NCBI RefSeq assembly: GCF_905475395.1
Contig: NC_058342.1
Coordinates: 7,004,001-7,068,000, forward strand
DNA: 64,000 nucleotides
Direction of reading: 5' to 3'
Source of the DNA: Chrysoperla carnea
Lineage: Eukaryota; Arthropoda; Insecta; Neuroptera; Chrysopidae
Shown: positions 1 to 10,935 of the stretch, one piece after another
Position numbering within the stretch: position 1 is the stretch's first letter
Layout of the letters: each line of letters begins with the position of its first letter
Program-made: the position numbers and the translations under genes
Notes under the pieces: model-generated
What the model was told of the DNA's origin: nothing
Databases searched by the model: none
What the model saw: the letters and a program-made list of their open reading frames with translations, nothing else

Positions 1-1298
1 AGCTTTTTCCGAGCGAGAGCTAGTGCACGTATCCTTTCAATGTTTCGCTGCTTGATAGTGAGCAGGATACCCTTGTTTAGTGTGTGGTGTTGGTGCCTGA
101 GTTCACGCGCGAAGGCTCGCACCTTTGGGGTGAAGGGTTTACCAGCTTTCTGGTACTCCAACACACACTCGATACGTGATACCGTCTGTCGAAGAGGGGT
201 CAACTTGGAGTCAAGTTGCTCTATACGCTTGCGTGTTTTCTCCTCGGCTGTCTCAGTAGACTTGGGGGCAGGAGAAAGAGCACACATTGCAGCATAGACA
301 GAGCTATCGATTTCGAGTAGGCTAGTTGTGTGATTTAGATGATCGTCGACGATCTGGTTGATTAAAGCAAGGTCTTGTGCTTTGGCAAACGTTTTGCGGT
401 ACTTGGGACGTTTGCGTTTGGAAAGGTCATTATCGGTTTTGAACAGGATATTTTGAAACCGTTCTTTAAGCTCTTCCAAACGAGTGTTTGGTGGCTCAGC
501 AGGAAGGATCGGAGTTTCCTCTACGTTCGCTTCCGTGGTCGAAGTGAGTGGCGTGGCTGTTTCCGCCGTTAACACAGGTAGTGCTGGGATATCTCCGGGT
601 ATCGGAGGCGTAGGTGGTGAAGCCTCTAACACACGTGAAGGTGGGGTATTTTGACATACCCGATCCTGTGTCTCAGTATCAGATCTCTCACTCTCTAATA
701 CTGGTTCATCCTGAGATATTCCATCCTGCGTCTCAGCGACTAATGTCTCACGTGTAGAATGAACTACACCAATAGCAGCCGGCTCTATCTCATCACCTCG
801 ATTCACTTCCGCTTGCGTAGTCCTGCATCGTTTCTCTTGTCCTGTTCGGGGTTTGTCAAATCCGGTTTTTTTGAGACGGGATATTTGATCGCGTAGATGT
901 TGCGATTTCATATGGGAAAGTTCGGGATGCTTTTCGCACCAGAGGGTGTGCATCCTGCCCATATAGCCACGTCTAGATGGTTCACTTGCTTCGTAACAAG
1001 TGAGCAGGTCAGCCTTAAGTGCCTTCGTCCATTGAAAGCGCTGAAGACGACTGTTTTGTGTGCTCGCTCGACTTTCTTGAGAAGTGCCTTGAGACGGCTC
1101 TTCGTCGTCAGCGGCACGTCTAGTCTCCGGGACTAGCCTGGGATCCAAAGCCAAATTTGATTGCTCTCCCTCATATCCGTGAGAGCTACCCCCTATAGGT
1201 AAGGTAGAAGCGTCACCTGCAGGGGGGCGGGGTTCTGTAGGACTGGGTCGACTACTACCCGCCTGAGGACCGAAAAATCTGCTTCTCAAATTTGACAT
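1..1298 (-). CDS. Non-LTR retrotransposon polyprotein, N-terminal part (runs off the left edge)
   Basis: Reading leftward from the ATG at 1298, 432 codons stay open to the window edge with no stop, which is striking in such degenerate surroundings. The protein starts MSNLRSRFFGPQ and has a Pro/Ser/Thr-rich stretch. Around residues 100-170 comes a motif of the form W-x(n)-LLTCYEAS-x(n)-RRGYMGRMHTLW, followed by a basic segment. Next is an acidic, Thr/Pro-rich linker. The last part seen is an Arg/Lys-rich helical region (positions about 3-330) with YAAM and RKRIEQLDSKL. I recall this layout from the N-terminal regions of reverse transcriptase proteins that are repeated in many invertebrate genomes; the RT domain should follow to the left. 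GC content is far above the neighbourhood, which fits a recent insertion. The clade is not certain, and it could be an ORF1 rather than a polyprotein. Confidence 0.7.
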   Translation of the reverse strand, partial: MSNLRSRFFGPQAGSSRPSPTEPRPPAGDASTLPIGGSSHGYEGEQSNLALDPRLVPETRRAADDEEPSQGTSQESRASTQNSRLQRFQWTKALKADLLTCYEASEPSRRGYMGRMHTLWCEKHPELSHMKSQHLRDQISRLKKTGFDKPRTGQEKRCRTTQAEVNRGDEIEPAAIGVVHSTRETLVAETQDGISQDEPVLESERSDTETQDRVCQNTPPSRVLEASPPTPPIPGDIPALPVLTAETATPLTSTTEANVEETPILPAEPPNTRLEELKERFQNILFKTDNDLSKRKRPKYRKTFAKAQDLALINQIVDDHLNHTTSLLEIDSSVYAAMCALSPAPKSTETAEEKTRKRIEQLDSKLTPLRQTVSRIECVLEYQKAGKPFTPKVRAFARELRHQHHTLNKGILLTIKQRNIERIRALALARKK

Positions 1299-1440
1299 GT
1301 TTGGATTTGACTCATTTAGCTCCGCTAAGTCAGCACGGACCCACCTCGTTAGCCCATCACTTTGAGCGGAATTGATGGTTACCGGGTATGGCACGTGTCC
1401 TAGTGTTAGGCTCGGACGTGAGGTTAGGGATTGCCTGCCC
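1299..1440 (-). other. Probable 5' UTR of the non-LTR element at the left edge
   Basis: This GC-richer stretch continues the composition of the adjacent coding region and stops abruptly at the ATT repeat. No ORF is seen. It is most simply the 5' untranslated region or internal promoter of the minus-strand element. Confidence 0.4.
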
Positions 1441-1443
1441 TAA

Positions 1444-1504
<61 letters not shown>

Positions 1505-1505
1505 T
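1441..1505 (-). repeat. (ATT)n / (AAT)n trinucleotide tract, 3' tail of a retrotransposon
   Basis: About 21 perfect ATT units lie at the 3' end of the minus-strand element described next. Trinucleotide tails are typical of I-like and some other non-LTR elements, so this is better read as a tail than as an independent microsatellite. Confidence 0.75.
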
Positions 1506-2090
1506 ATTTTCACCATAAGATACAAACGTACATAGGTATAGTCAACATGAAAATTAAATAAATTAAATTAAACTATATGGGCACGACGTTACAATATGCT
1601 TCTTCAGCTCACGTTTAAATTTTGGCATGCTCTCTATGTTTTTTAACTCTCCGGGCAGGTTATTGTACAATTCACTTCCAATAATTTCCGAAGAGTTTTT
1701 GAACTTTTGCAATCTATAGTTTTCAATATGCAAATCATTATTATGACGAGTATTATAATCATGTATTTCATTTCTAAGTGGTAGGTTTTGATAATTTTTT
1801 TTTTGATAAATATTAATAGCTCGTAGTAATAAATGCCATAGAATGTTAGCAAATTATTCCGCTTAAAATGATTAACACATGATTCTCGATAATCAAGATT
1901 AAACATGAGCCGAATAATTCTTTTTTGTAGAATAAATATTCGTGTACAATCTGAACATTGTCCCCATAATATTACACAATACTGCATGGCAGCATATACA
2001 AACGCATAATACACAGCCAATAAAGCTTCAGTGTTATGAGTTTGTTTTAATTTTTTGATATAAAAAATTAAAAAAAGGACCATTCTTCAT
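1506..2090 (-). pseudogene. 5'-truncated non-LTR retrotransposon, C-terminal end of the reverse transcriptase ORF
   Basis: The minus strand reads LAVYYAFVYAAMQYCVILWG, then LQKRIIRLMF, then FKRNNLLTFYGIYYYELL. This is the conserved C-terminal region after the RT palm in jockey, CR1 and I type elements. After a frameshift near the T-run at about 1790-1805 the expected ending resumes in another frame: DYNTRHNNDLHI, then GSELYNNLPGELKNIES, then MPKFKRELKKHI, with a stop near 1568. The element is therefore 5'-truncated and carries at least one frameshift. Its ATT tail abuts the 5' side of the neighbouring minus-strand element. Confidence 0.85.
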
Positions 2091-2449
2091 TGACGGATCT
2101 TTAGATTCTCAAAAATATTTGAGTTTGTTGCAAGATAACATACTGCCCGCTGTTAGAGCTCTTCCAAATTTAGACCTGGAATCTGTATGCACCAACAAGA
2201 TGGTTGTCCTGCACATAATGCCATAATTGTAAGGCAGTTTCTCCTAACGACTTTTTTTTGTGGGGTTTTCTAAAAACTCAGATATATTCACGGAATAGGC
2301 CAGAAAATTTACAACAATTAAGGCAAAAAATTGTTGATGCATGTGCGAATATTTCTCCTCAAATGCTAGAAAATACCGGGGCAGATTTCTACAATCGACT
2401 CGGATATTGTTTAGCAAGTGATGAAGGAATATTCGAAAATATGATTTAA
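2088..2449 (+). pseudogene. Tc/mariner-like DDE transposase fragment with an internal deletion
   Basis: The plus strand reads FIDGSLDSQKYLSLLQDNIL and then, in another frame, HQQDGCPAHNA. That is followed by SPNDFFLWGFLKTQIY and LRQKIVDACANISPQML, and it ends FYNRLGYCLASDEGIFENMI before a stop. Order and motifs fit the C-terminal half of IS630-Tc1-mariner transposases. The Q(D)GCPAH and SPNDFFLWG blocks carry the second and third catalytic acidic positions. About 30 residues normally found between these blocks are missing, and frameshifts separate the pieces, so it is dead. Confidence 0.75.
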
Positions 2450-2558
2450 CATTTTCTTTTGTCGGAATTATTATTTTTTTCTTTTTGGGGTGTTATTTTT
2501 CTTTTAATTTGTGTGGATTGTTGTTTTATGTTATTGCAATGAAAATTATTCAACAGAC

Positions 2559-2856
2559 TTATGGAGTGTAGAGTAAAAGGAGAACCATCTCTGTATATAA
2601 AAAGTGTCCGTCGTAAAGCATTAAATAATGATAGCGCTGTTGTATTAAAAGTGTACATTTTAAAACATGTGCTCAAAGTAATAAGAGTAGGATAGAGAAC
2701 TAAACAAGTTATTAGAGTAGGATAGAGAAACTTACATCAAACACCCTTTTGCTACACAAGCGCCATTATAGCCACTTTATTTAATGCTATTTTGTGGACA
2801 CTTTTTTGGTCAAACAGTTATAAGAGATGATTCTCCTTTTACTCTACACTCCATAA
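2559..2856. mobile_element. 298-bp MITE with 34-bp terminal inverted repeats
   Basis: The left end begins TTATGGAGTGTAGAG and the right end is its inverse, matching at 33 of 34 positions. Both ends are flanked by the direct repeat ACAGAC (2553-2558 and 2857-2862), a likely 6-bp target duplication. There is no coding capacity. Inside, a 16-bp piece (AGAGTAGGATAGAGAA) is repeated at about 2684 and 2715. Confidence 0.75.
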
Positions 2857-3149
2857 ACAGACTCTTACTACATGTGAAGGCATACTAAAGTCAGTAGCAG
2901 TGATGATTGATGAACTTACTAGTTATCTGTAACTAAAAAACTCCCACCTCCAAGTGTCTTCCAACTTATGTTCAATACATGTATATAATACCTCTCGCTT
3001 AGATGCATTACTAAACGGATGTATTCAGTCATACTACAGATATATGTATATCCCAAGATGGTAGAAACACACTCTGTATATATCAAAAGCAGAACCTGAA
3101 GGCGTAGACTCTCGAATTGCGTAAGGAATACAGCAAATTCAACATGAAT

Positions 3150-4697
3150 AAACTGATATTTCACGCAAACTTTTCAGGATATGTATGAAAATTCTTCATG
3201 AACGACAAGTATCGGCAGCAGAATGTGCGTATCGATTTTGTTGCATCCCATTACGAGATCCCATTTTTCTGAACACAAGAAAGCCAGAACGACGATACAG
3301 AGTATTGCAATTCGACAAAAGCGAACACGCAACTGGCTATTATAGCAATATCTCTGAAAGATATGAAAAAAGTCCGCTACAACATCCTGAAGAGTGGAGC
3401 AGGTACCGAAAAAACTTTCCTCTTTAATCTATTGAAAAACCAAGTTAACCGATGTTATGGGAAATCGATAGTGAAAATTGGTGCTCTCACTGGAGTTGCA
3501 GCACGGTTGGTCAGTGGATCTACACTACACTGTCTGCTAAAACTACCAGTACAAAAAGATGGAGTTATTGTTATGCCACTTCTAACTAGTAATTATTTAA
3601 GAGGGATGTGCCAATTTTGGCCAAACGTTGCGTTTCTATTCATAGATGAAATTTCCATGGTACCTTATGAGATGCTTTGCATTATTGACTCTCGTTTGCG
3701 TCAACTGAAAAGCCCGGACGTATGTTTTGGAGGAAATGTTTTATTCATTGGTGATCTGATGCAGTTACCACCTGTCCGAGGACATCCAAGTATTTCAACA
3801 ATCAGAACTCATGAAACCTGCTACACATTTGTGGCGGCAATTCCGCCTGATTGAACTCAAGCAAAACATGCGCCAACAAGGAGACCCGACATTCATAGAT
3901 ATGCTTTATGTCCTCATCGTTGGACGATCTCGAAGTTCTTCTTGGAAGTGTCAACAGGCACAAGTAATGAATTTTCTATTGAAAGAGCATTACGAATTTA
4001 TCCAACGAATAACCAAGTTGCTAGACATAATGAAAAAGTTCTCCATAGTTTTGAGGATAATGGGACTGTTATTTACACAATAAACTCATTGATGCTACAC
4101 GAAATTTAGGTAATGAAGCCTTAAATTCTGTGATACCTAATGATATCAATAAAAGGAGATCTTCCCAATGTACTGGAAATATTCGTAAGAGCTAAAGTGA
4201 TGTTCAGGTAGAATATTGACGTATCAAAAGGTTTAGAGAATGGTAATATGGGTTTTATCACAGAAATTATCTGGCCAAATTTTTGCAGGGCCCAAGTACA
4301 TGCAGAAGACATCCCGTCAGTCCGTATCGATTTCGGGTTAGATGGTGTAAACGTAATTAAGCCAACATCAATAAAGTTCCCAGCAAAATACAGCTATGGA
4401 ACTGCTGAAAGACGAATGTTGCCCTTAATCCTGAGTTGAGCATCGACCGTCCATAAGATGAAAGGCTGTACAGTTGATCATGCAGTCATTTACCCGGGCT
4501 CTCGACTGTTTGCTGCTGGGCAAGCTTATGAAAACTAGGACTTCGTCGATTTGACACTCAGTGGCGTGGTTTTAAACAATGCATTGGCACCATCATTTGA
4601 AGCAAAGTTAAAGAAAGCTATAAATACAGCCACTGCTTCGATTTCGGCACCCATGATTGCAGGCTCGCAGTCGAGACAATTTCAAGTACAAAAGTAG
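3150..4697 (+). pseudogene. Helitron Rep/helicase remnant (PIF1-like helicase domain)
   Basis: The plus-strand pieces follow the order of a Helitron helicase. A VSAAECAYRFC...FLNTRKPERRYRVL segment (3200-3300) normally lies just upstream of the helicase. It is followed by SGAGTEKTFLFNLL, a Walker A motif with the canonical GKT changed to EKT, then GALTGVAARLVSGSTLHCLL. Next come FLFIDEISMVPYEML (Walker B) and GDLMQLPPVRG, then IELKQNMRQQGD. The final block is TVHKMKGCTVDHAVIYPGS with RLFAAGQAYE near 4440-4530. At least four frameshifts separate these blocks, and the N-terminal Rep nuclease is unrecognisable. Helitrons transpose by rolling-circle replication; this copy cannot. Neither a 3' CTRR hairpin end nor a 5' TC end was identified. 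Confidence 0.85.
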
Positions 4698-4800
4698 TAA
4701 TTTTATATCTTTTATTTACCAGTTTTTATATTTGTAATTCATTATTTAAATTTTGTTTCTGTTATTTGAGGTTACAAAGGACTCAAAGCTTAGAGCTGCG

Positions 4801-4970
4801 TTATAAAGTTTGATTAACCATGAAAGCAACATCAACTGATAGTGACAAAGCTTTTTCCAACGCCGGAAATTTTATAACAAAAAGAAGAAACCGGCTTTCG
4901 GACCGCTCATCTCACGCAAGAGTGCTCTTCAAAAGCCTTTTCTGTCAAGAAATAAAAAAGCCCCCTACCT
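4801..4970 (+). pseudogene. hAT transposase C-terminal dimerisation-domain fragment
   Basis: The plus strand encodes TSTDSDKAFSNAGNFITKRR followed by NRLSD and KSLF. This matches the hAT dimerisation signature recalled as ATSAxSERxFSxAG...KRxxLS...L. The Glu-Arg of SER is changed to Asp-Lys here. No upstream catalytic region of the same element is visible, because the Helitron remnant begins directly to the left. Confidence 0.75.
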
Positions 4971-5688
4971 CAAATCCATAATAAGTTTAATTTGAACTAT
5001 GTGATTGATGTTAAGTTTATTCATTTTAAAATTGTTTATTCTTAGAAGAAAGATTATTAAGTAATAATTTTTTAGTTTATAACATAACCAAAATTTTTGT
5101 GATAAAAAGTATAATTAGTTCTTAATCAGTTAATGAAAACAACACTGGTAAACTGTATGTGGCTTTTAATTTGTTACAGAAGAAAGTTTATTTAGTTGTA
5201 ACAGAATTTACTATAGTAAAAAGTCATTTTAGTTCCTAAAAGTCATTTTTGTTCCTAGTTTAACTGTGTGACTTATTGTACTATAACTTAAGGATACTTA
5301 TTGACATACTTCACTCTTCCGTAATAAAATAAAACAAGATTAAAAGAAAATTGTCTTCTTTTTTTCTGCAAAAATTGCAAATAGGTGGATACCCGGGTAT
5401 ACTCGGGTATATGAAAAAAATATACCCGATACTCGGGTATTTAAAATAGTGGAATACACGAAAGCCCTAATCATTGTACTAATGGTTCTGATTGGGCTAA
5501 CGGCATGTCAATAAATAAATAATAATACAAAAATACTGACTTGATGCTTACAAAACCAAAGCTAACCTCCACTGCAAGAGCAAAAGGCTGAAAAATTGGA
5601 AGCCCATTGATTTTAGAATCTGTTATAAGAACCAATGCAAAAGCATACCACTGGTGCTACTCGTCTTTATAATATTAACGAGGAAAAG
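4971..5688. other. AT-rich spacer with one strong hairpin
   Basis: No gene seen. At 5389-5443 a stem is formed by two arms containing TACCCGGGTATACTCGGGTA and its inverse, separated by a run of A. This may be the subterminal part of the adjacent hAT element. Two short copies of GTCATTTT with GTTCCTA occur near 5223-5260. Confidence 0.4.
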
Positions 5689-6625
5689 GTACAAACTTCA
5701 CCCAACAAGCCACCCAGAGTCCTGAAAAAGTTGGAAAACGCCAAGTTGGCCAAATTGCAAGCAATGAAAAAGGTAGGACTACCATACTGATTTGTTGTTG
5801 CTATACTGCGGGATCATTTATACCACCATTTATGATCTTCGCTCACTAACAAATTAACTCGCGTTTATTGGATGGAGAAGCACCAGTTACCCAAGAAACC
5901 TTTACTGAAATGGATATCTTAAGGTAGTTCCTCCGCGACAGTCCAGTCAAAAAGTTTTGGACTAATACTATCATTCAGTGCATTAACTGTGCTATGACTA
6001 TTATACATATACCATATATTATTTTCACAAGACTGTAGTTACACACTAATTTATCTCCTATACGTATACACACACACACTATGATATATACCTTTACCAT
6101 TAGTTTTTATATCCTTTCCACAAAAAAACATCGCTAAAACGAGTTATTTATTTAAGTTTTTTATCGAAACTATATGGTAAATAATTTTTATTTTTTTTTT
6201 ATATATTTTCTAAATATAGTATTCTACATTATATTAGTTTTTCATAGAGATGGTGAACGTCATTCATTGATAAATAAATATAATATTTGTAAATTTGTGT
6301 ATTTTTATACGCTTCTCCCATGTACACGTACAAATTGCGTCACTTTTAATTGCTAATATCTCATGTATGGCATGGTAAATCATCTTCTAATTTTAACAGC
6401 ATGTGTATTATGAATTAAATATTTTATATTCTGAGTTTTGAGAAATTCTTGAAATATCACTTTCGTGTAGGTACTACCTTAATGGACCAGCATTCTTGGA
6501 ATGGGTGAGATTCTTTATTGAAATTAACCGGCCAAATCAGATAAACAAGTAATTCTTGTGTGGGATAAACATGAATCCCAAAAGTATTTACCAGCAATTT
6601 ATACAACCTTTTAACTACTGTGTGT
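5689..6625 (+). pseudogene. pogo/Tigger-like DDE transposase remnant, interrupted by a MITE
   Basis: Before the interruption the plus strand reads GKRQVGQIASNEKGRTTILI and then AGSFIPPFMIF, followed by INSRLLDGEAP. This is the order seen around the first catalytic aspartate and the nPPmfIFpR block of pogo/Tigger transposases. After the insertion it continues LNGPAFLEWVRFFIEINRP. A frameshift later comes KQVILVWDKHESQKY, which corresponds to the second catalytic DNHxSH block (here D-K-H). The coding sequence is broken by frameshifts and by the element at 5923-6478. Confidence 0.7.
5923..6478. mobile_element. 556-bp TTAA-flanked MITE inserted into the pogo-like remnant
   Basis: Left end GGTAGTTCCTCCGCGAC and the inverse of the right end GGTAGTACCTACACGA match imperfectly. 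TTAA flanks both sides (5919-5922 and 6479-6482), as for piggyBac-type target sites. Removing the element and one TTAA rejoins the transposase remnant. A related element lies at 35438-35936. Confidence 0.75.
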
Positions 6626-6740
6626 ATAGGCCTTTGAAAAAATACTCCGAGCAGGCAGTTGTTGCTCTTCTCAAGTGCCTTTATGAAAGCTGCTACAGCT
6701 CAAAACGTAATTAAAGGTTTCAAAACTACATTACTTTTTA

Positions 6741-6961
6741 TTAGGTAAGGTTAGGTTGTATTAGCTGTCCAAGAAGGACACACTTAGGCTATAGAGCCCA
6801 TTGTGATATCATATATGTGTTTTACCACCTTTTCCGCTGATAATTTCATTTATAAGCTTCTCAATTATTTTCAGAGGCTGAGTGCACCTTTTTTATGAAT
6901 ATACCATGCAATGCACCAGTCCATCACAATTATTAATTAAATTAATTTTTGTTGCTACATA
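6741..6961 (-). mobile_element. SINE copy, 5'-truncated, with TTAGG-like tail
   Basis: The body (CTGTCC..GAAGGACACACTTAGG, CCCATTGTGAT, CCGCTGATAATTTCATT) is the same as in the full copy at 61242-61538. On the plus strand the left end is a short TTAGG-like run, which is the 3' tail of the minus-strand element. The tRNA-like head is missing, as expected of 5' truncation. Confidence 0.7.
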
Positions 6962-7499
6962 GGCAGGTCAGAATTTGCAGTAACTGCAAAAAGTCAATAG
7001 AAACCACCATTACCAGCAATCAGAAATCTATGGGCTGGATCAAAAATATTTGATGATATACCAAGATCAAATTCCATGAAAATTTCAAGGCTCAAACAGT
7101 ATACAGTTTTGGGCATGATTGACCTAACAGACTGGAAATTCAGAAAATAAATGATTATATTGCACTTTACCGTAGTCACTCTACATAGGAATCAATGGTA
7201 CCAATTTGATTATCTTAAAAGAGAACCCCAAAACGCTTCGATTTTCGAAAATAAAAACCAATTATTTCATTTTACTTTCTACCAGAATAAGAAATAAATC
7301 ATTAACATTTTTTTTTTTTTTGATACCCAATACATTCGGATGGAATTTTTTTTACAGCATCAAAGAGTTTTGGTATTAAAACTTATTTGGTAAAACTTAT
7401 TATTATTATTTTGTGATATTATTAAAAACTAACAAACGCAAAAAACCAAACGACACTTCAATAACAAAATTAAATAGTTAATTAGTTTTTTATTTGAAA

Positions 7500-7670
7500 T
7501 ACATATATAAAACAGTTACGAATCTCTAACGGTTTACAAAATGGGTTCCAAATGGGAAGTAAAACTCACTTTTAACGTCCTGAGTACGTTATAAAAATTT
7601 CAGCTTGACATCTCTTTTCGTTTTTGAGTTATCGTGTTATAGACATTCGCACTCGAAAAATCGTGTTTTT
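7500..7670 (-). repeat. Family A dispersed repeat, internal fragment
   Basis: Contains CTAACGGTTTACAA, then TTTTTAACG-type and AAAAATTTCAGCTTGA segments in the minus orientation of family A. It is truncated on both sides. Confidence 0.6.
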
Positions 7671-8317
7671 TTTTTTAATTTTAAGCGGTTTAATAAAAAA
7701 GAGAGCCCAAACAAGCTTAATACACACTTCTTAAATTATTCCAGCCCAGAAAAATCTTGAATCACCCTCAAGATTGATCAAAAGCTCACTGTTTCCGCCA
7801 ATGTACACTACATGTACCTGTCTCCATAGCAGCGCTAAAATTTATTTCGAATTTTTGATTGTATGAACACATTTACGACTTATTCTAAAAGAGAACTTTG
7901 CTCCATTGCTCTACAGTCCAAACAGGATGTTCAGTAGCAAAATTTAATATTGTTACTTGATGAGCTGCGGTTCAACTTTGGATCTGTTGAGGCTCTGAAA
8001 GACTTAATTAATTAGTTAACATTGACATTTCTTACGTTTCTCAGCTTGTCTTGTACCTCAATGCGATAAAACTGTCAGCGCTAGCCGAGGTTATGCGTTT
8101 TTGACCAGAAACTAGTCTTCTGATGTAACCACCAGTCTGGTAGCATCTTACACAAATTTGTGTACAATTTGTACCTTCAAACGTCTCGCATTACATGTTC
8201 TCGCTACTTTACATTGACTCATACCGGAATAAAAGGTTTCAGCAACATTACAATAACCACCCTATCTGCTTACTTGATATTCATTTCGAGTGTTTTAAAA
8301 CATTTCATTTAAAAACA

Positions 8318-8883
8318 AATGAAAACAAATAATTGACTGAGTTAATTGTTGAACAACCATGTATAGACAGTGTTGATTACTCTGTCACATCACACATACA
8401 TACATGTCACACATAAATAACTGATATTCCCATATAATACATACTATACAATTCGCGCCTAATTTTCGCTCTCACGGGTTAACAGTGATGTTTACGAAAA
8501 AATGTTTCAAACAAAAGTTGTTTATTTTTTTATAAGGAACATTTTTTACTTTAAACTTTTGTTCTATCTCTAACGGTTTACAAGATGGTTCTTACGGGCC
8601 CAAGACGCAATTGACCAATGTTGCTGATTTACGAACTTGACTTCACTTTTTACGTCCTAAGCATGCTATAAAAATTTCAGCTTGATATCTCTTCGTTTTT
8701 TAGTAATCGTGATGACAGACGGACAGACAGGCAGACAGATAGACAACCGGCAATGGACTATTTAGGCGATTTTATGAACACCTATACCAAAATTTTTTTC
8801 GTAGGATAAATATTTTTAAACGTTACAAACTTGGGACTAATCTTAATATACTATGTATATTTCATATACACATGGTATAATAA
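8318..8883 (-). repeat. Family A dispersed repeat, near full length
   Basis: Runs from the AATTGACTGAGTTAATTG end to the end with ATATACACATGGTATAA. Family A hallmarks, in order on its plus strand, are: ATACCATGTATA; AGTCCCAAGTTTGTAACG; GGTGTTCATAAAATCACC; a GTCTGTC-rich block; AAGCTGAAATTTTTA; TGGGTCTTGGGTCC; TAAACCGTTAGAGATAG; TCGTAAACATCACTG; GGAATATCAGTTATG; and an inverted ATACATGGTAT near the other end. No ORF is conserved. Confidence 0.75.
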
Positions 8884-10411
8884 ATTACGAAACGATGAAT
8901 TCAAACATAAAACATCTACCTGAGCCTCTTTAGGTAATTATGGAAAAATTTGTTTTATCGAAGATTTTTTAATTTATTAATATTTTGACACCTAATTAAA
9001 AATATATCAAAAATAATAAAGAATTTAACAATTCTCAAAGGGGCGTGTTATTCTTATCATTTACTTAACATTTTATTTCGTTCTGTAAAAAAGTGACTTA
9101 ACAGACATTCCTTATCCTTAGATCTTTTAGACATTCCTTAACAGACATCCTTAAATGCATGTATAAGAAAAAGTTGGTAAATGTACTATAATTCTTATAA
9201 GGTAGTTCACTCGTGACATAGCTTTTTTAAGAATACAAAAACATTAATTTATGACGAATTTTTGGTATCAAGAGAACGATTCTTACCTGATATGATGAAA
9301 AGCAAAACTGATAAAGAAAAAAATCACAACTTATAAAGGATCCCACACCACCTAAATGTTCTTCAAATCGTTCTGATCAAAAGCTCTAAGGGTCACAAAA
9401 TTTTTTAACGGGTAGTTCCAAAGAATAAAGATTTCTGACCCTTAGGTCGTGCCCAAAGCTAACTTTTAACAAAAACCCATTTTTAAACATACCACTACCT
9501 ACTACGTATTAAATGGAGAGGAATAAATAAAATAAATAAATACCAATTACCAAAATTAAAAAAAAAAATACATTAATTTTCATCGAAAATATGCGCTGGA
9601 AAACTTTAAAATATAAAAAATCACATTATAATACCTGGTTTTTGACACATAAATTTTTGACATTATAATATACAGCGTATTAGGAAAAAAATTTATCAAC
9701 AATTCATAGACTGTTTTCAGTTTAACTGAGAAAATTCGAAAAATAAAAGCCCTAAACTCAAAACTACATTGAGAGACCATCATATTTGAATAAAACAAAT
9801 TCCAAAAAGAAAATTTCAGAATAGTATAACTCAATCAATTTTCTAAAACACCTTTCGAAACTTTATAAGATCAAAACTCATAAAAATCCTATTTTGAAAC
9901 AATAATTTTGGTCGTCCTGCAGGTGATCCACAGCTTGAGTTTGCTTTTTTTTCTATGACTTCGATTTCTTGATAAATTAATTGGTTATAAATGGATATTT
10001 CACAAATAAAATAAAACAATGAAAGAAACCACGGGAGTAAAAAGCGCTTTGTTAACAAGGAAATGTTTTTTAATGACAAAATTTCCAAAAATTGACAGTC
10101 AATAATGATTCATATAATAAGGAAAGCCTAGCCAAAATATGAAGCTATACATACATACCTGTTCTTGGTTTTCGTGAAAAACTATGTTCAAGTTACTAAT
10201 TTAAGACGGGTTATTACATTTTATTATAAGGAAACGACGTTAAACTCAATAATTTAAGGTTTATAACTCGAGATCTAAAAATGTCAGCTTCACTAAAAAC
10301 TACCACAGTATTTATTGAAAGCTTATAAATATCTGCAAACATTTACAAAACATTCTTGCTTTAAAGTTTAATAAAATTATATTACGCTTGGAAACGTTGC
10401 AGATGTGTTAT
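8884..10411. other. AT-rich stretch without recognisable gene
   Basis: No coding region, RNA gene or clear repeat structure could be supported here. A minus-strand open stretch at 9843-10088 contains SSCGSPAGRPKLLF but has no other support. Confidence 0.5.
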
Positions 10412-10612
10412 GTATGTTATAATCAAAACTCTTATCCGGTTTAAATTACTTTTAACTGACAAAATGACTGTTATGTTAGTCAAAAGTACTTTTGCACATT
10501 GAAGGTGGTCAATGAAGTGGTTTTGACGAGCTGATTCCGTAAAAAGTAATTTTGACTCCTCATATTAGGAAAAAAATAACAAGGAAACGCATATACATAA
10601 CGTATTTAAAAA

Positions 10613-10935
10613 ATGGGCGATCTAGAAAAGAAACAACGCTTTTTACAAAGAATTTTAGTAATTAAAGACATGAAAGATAGTCATTTCAATTTGATGACAA
10701 AAGAACAATTTTTAAAATTCGCAATGGACGCAAAATAAGAAGAAAAGAAAACGCCGTTACAGTACAGTCGTCTAAAACGACATTATTGATGCTGCTCATA
10801 TGTCTATTAGACATGATGGTCGCGATAGACTTAAAAATTAAACGGCAAAAAAGTATGCTAATATAACAAAAGAAATTATTTACATTTATTTATCAATGTA
10901 CAAGGTGTGTCAATGCAAGGAGAGCAAGAAAAAGA
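10613..10935 (+). pseudogene. Integrase N-terminal zinc-finger (HHCC) fragment, KRBA2/Ginger-like
   Basis: The plus strand reads MGDLEKKQRFLQRILVIKDM, then SHFNLMTKEQFLKF. After stops and frameshifts it continues AAHMSIRHDGRDRL, KKYANITKEIIYIYLSMYK and VCQCKKSKKKRGL. I recall the pattern H-x(n)-HGGRDR...KYxNIT.E.I..YLS.C..CQ.KK...KRGL from the HHCC zinc-binding domain just before the DDE integrase core of KRBA2-like proteins. The first cysteine of the expected CxxC pair is replaced by Tyr in this copy. The catalytic core is absent. Confidence 0.6.

Noticed and set aside
9843..10088. Minus-strand open stretch with SSCGSPAGRPKLLF as last exon of the demethylase gene or a transposon fragment
   Set aside because: It does not match the expected C-terminal motif, has no good splice signal in phase, and shows no other conserved segment.
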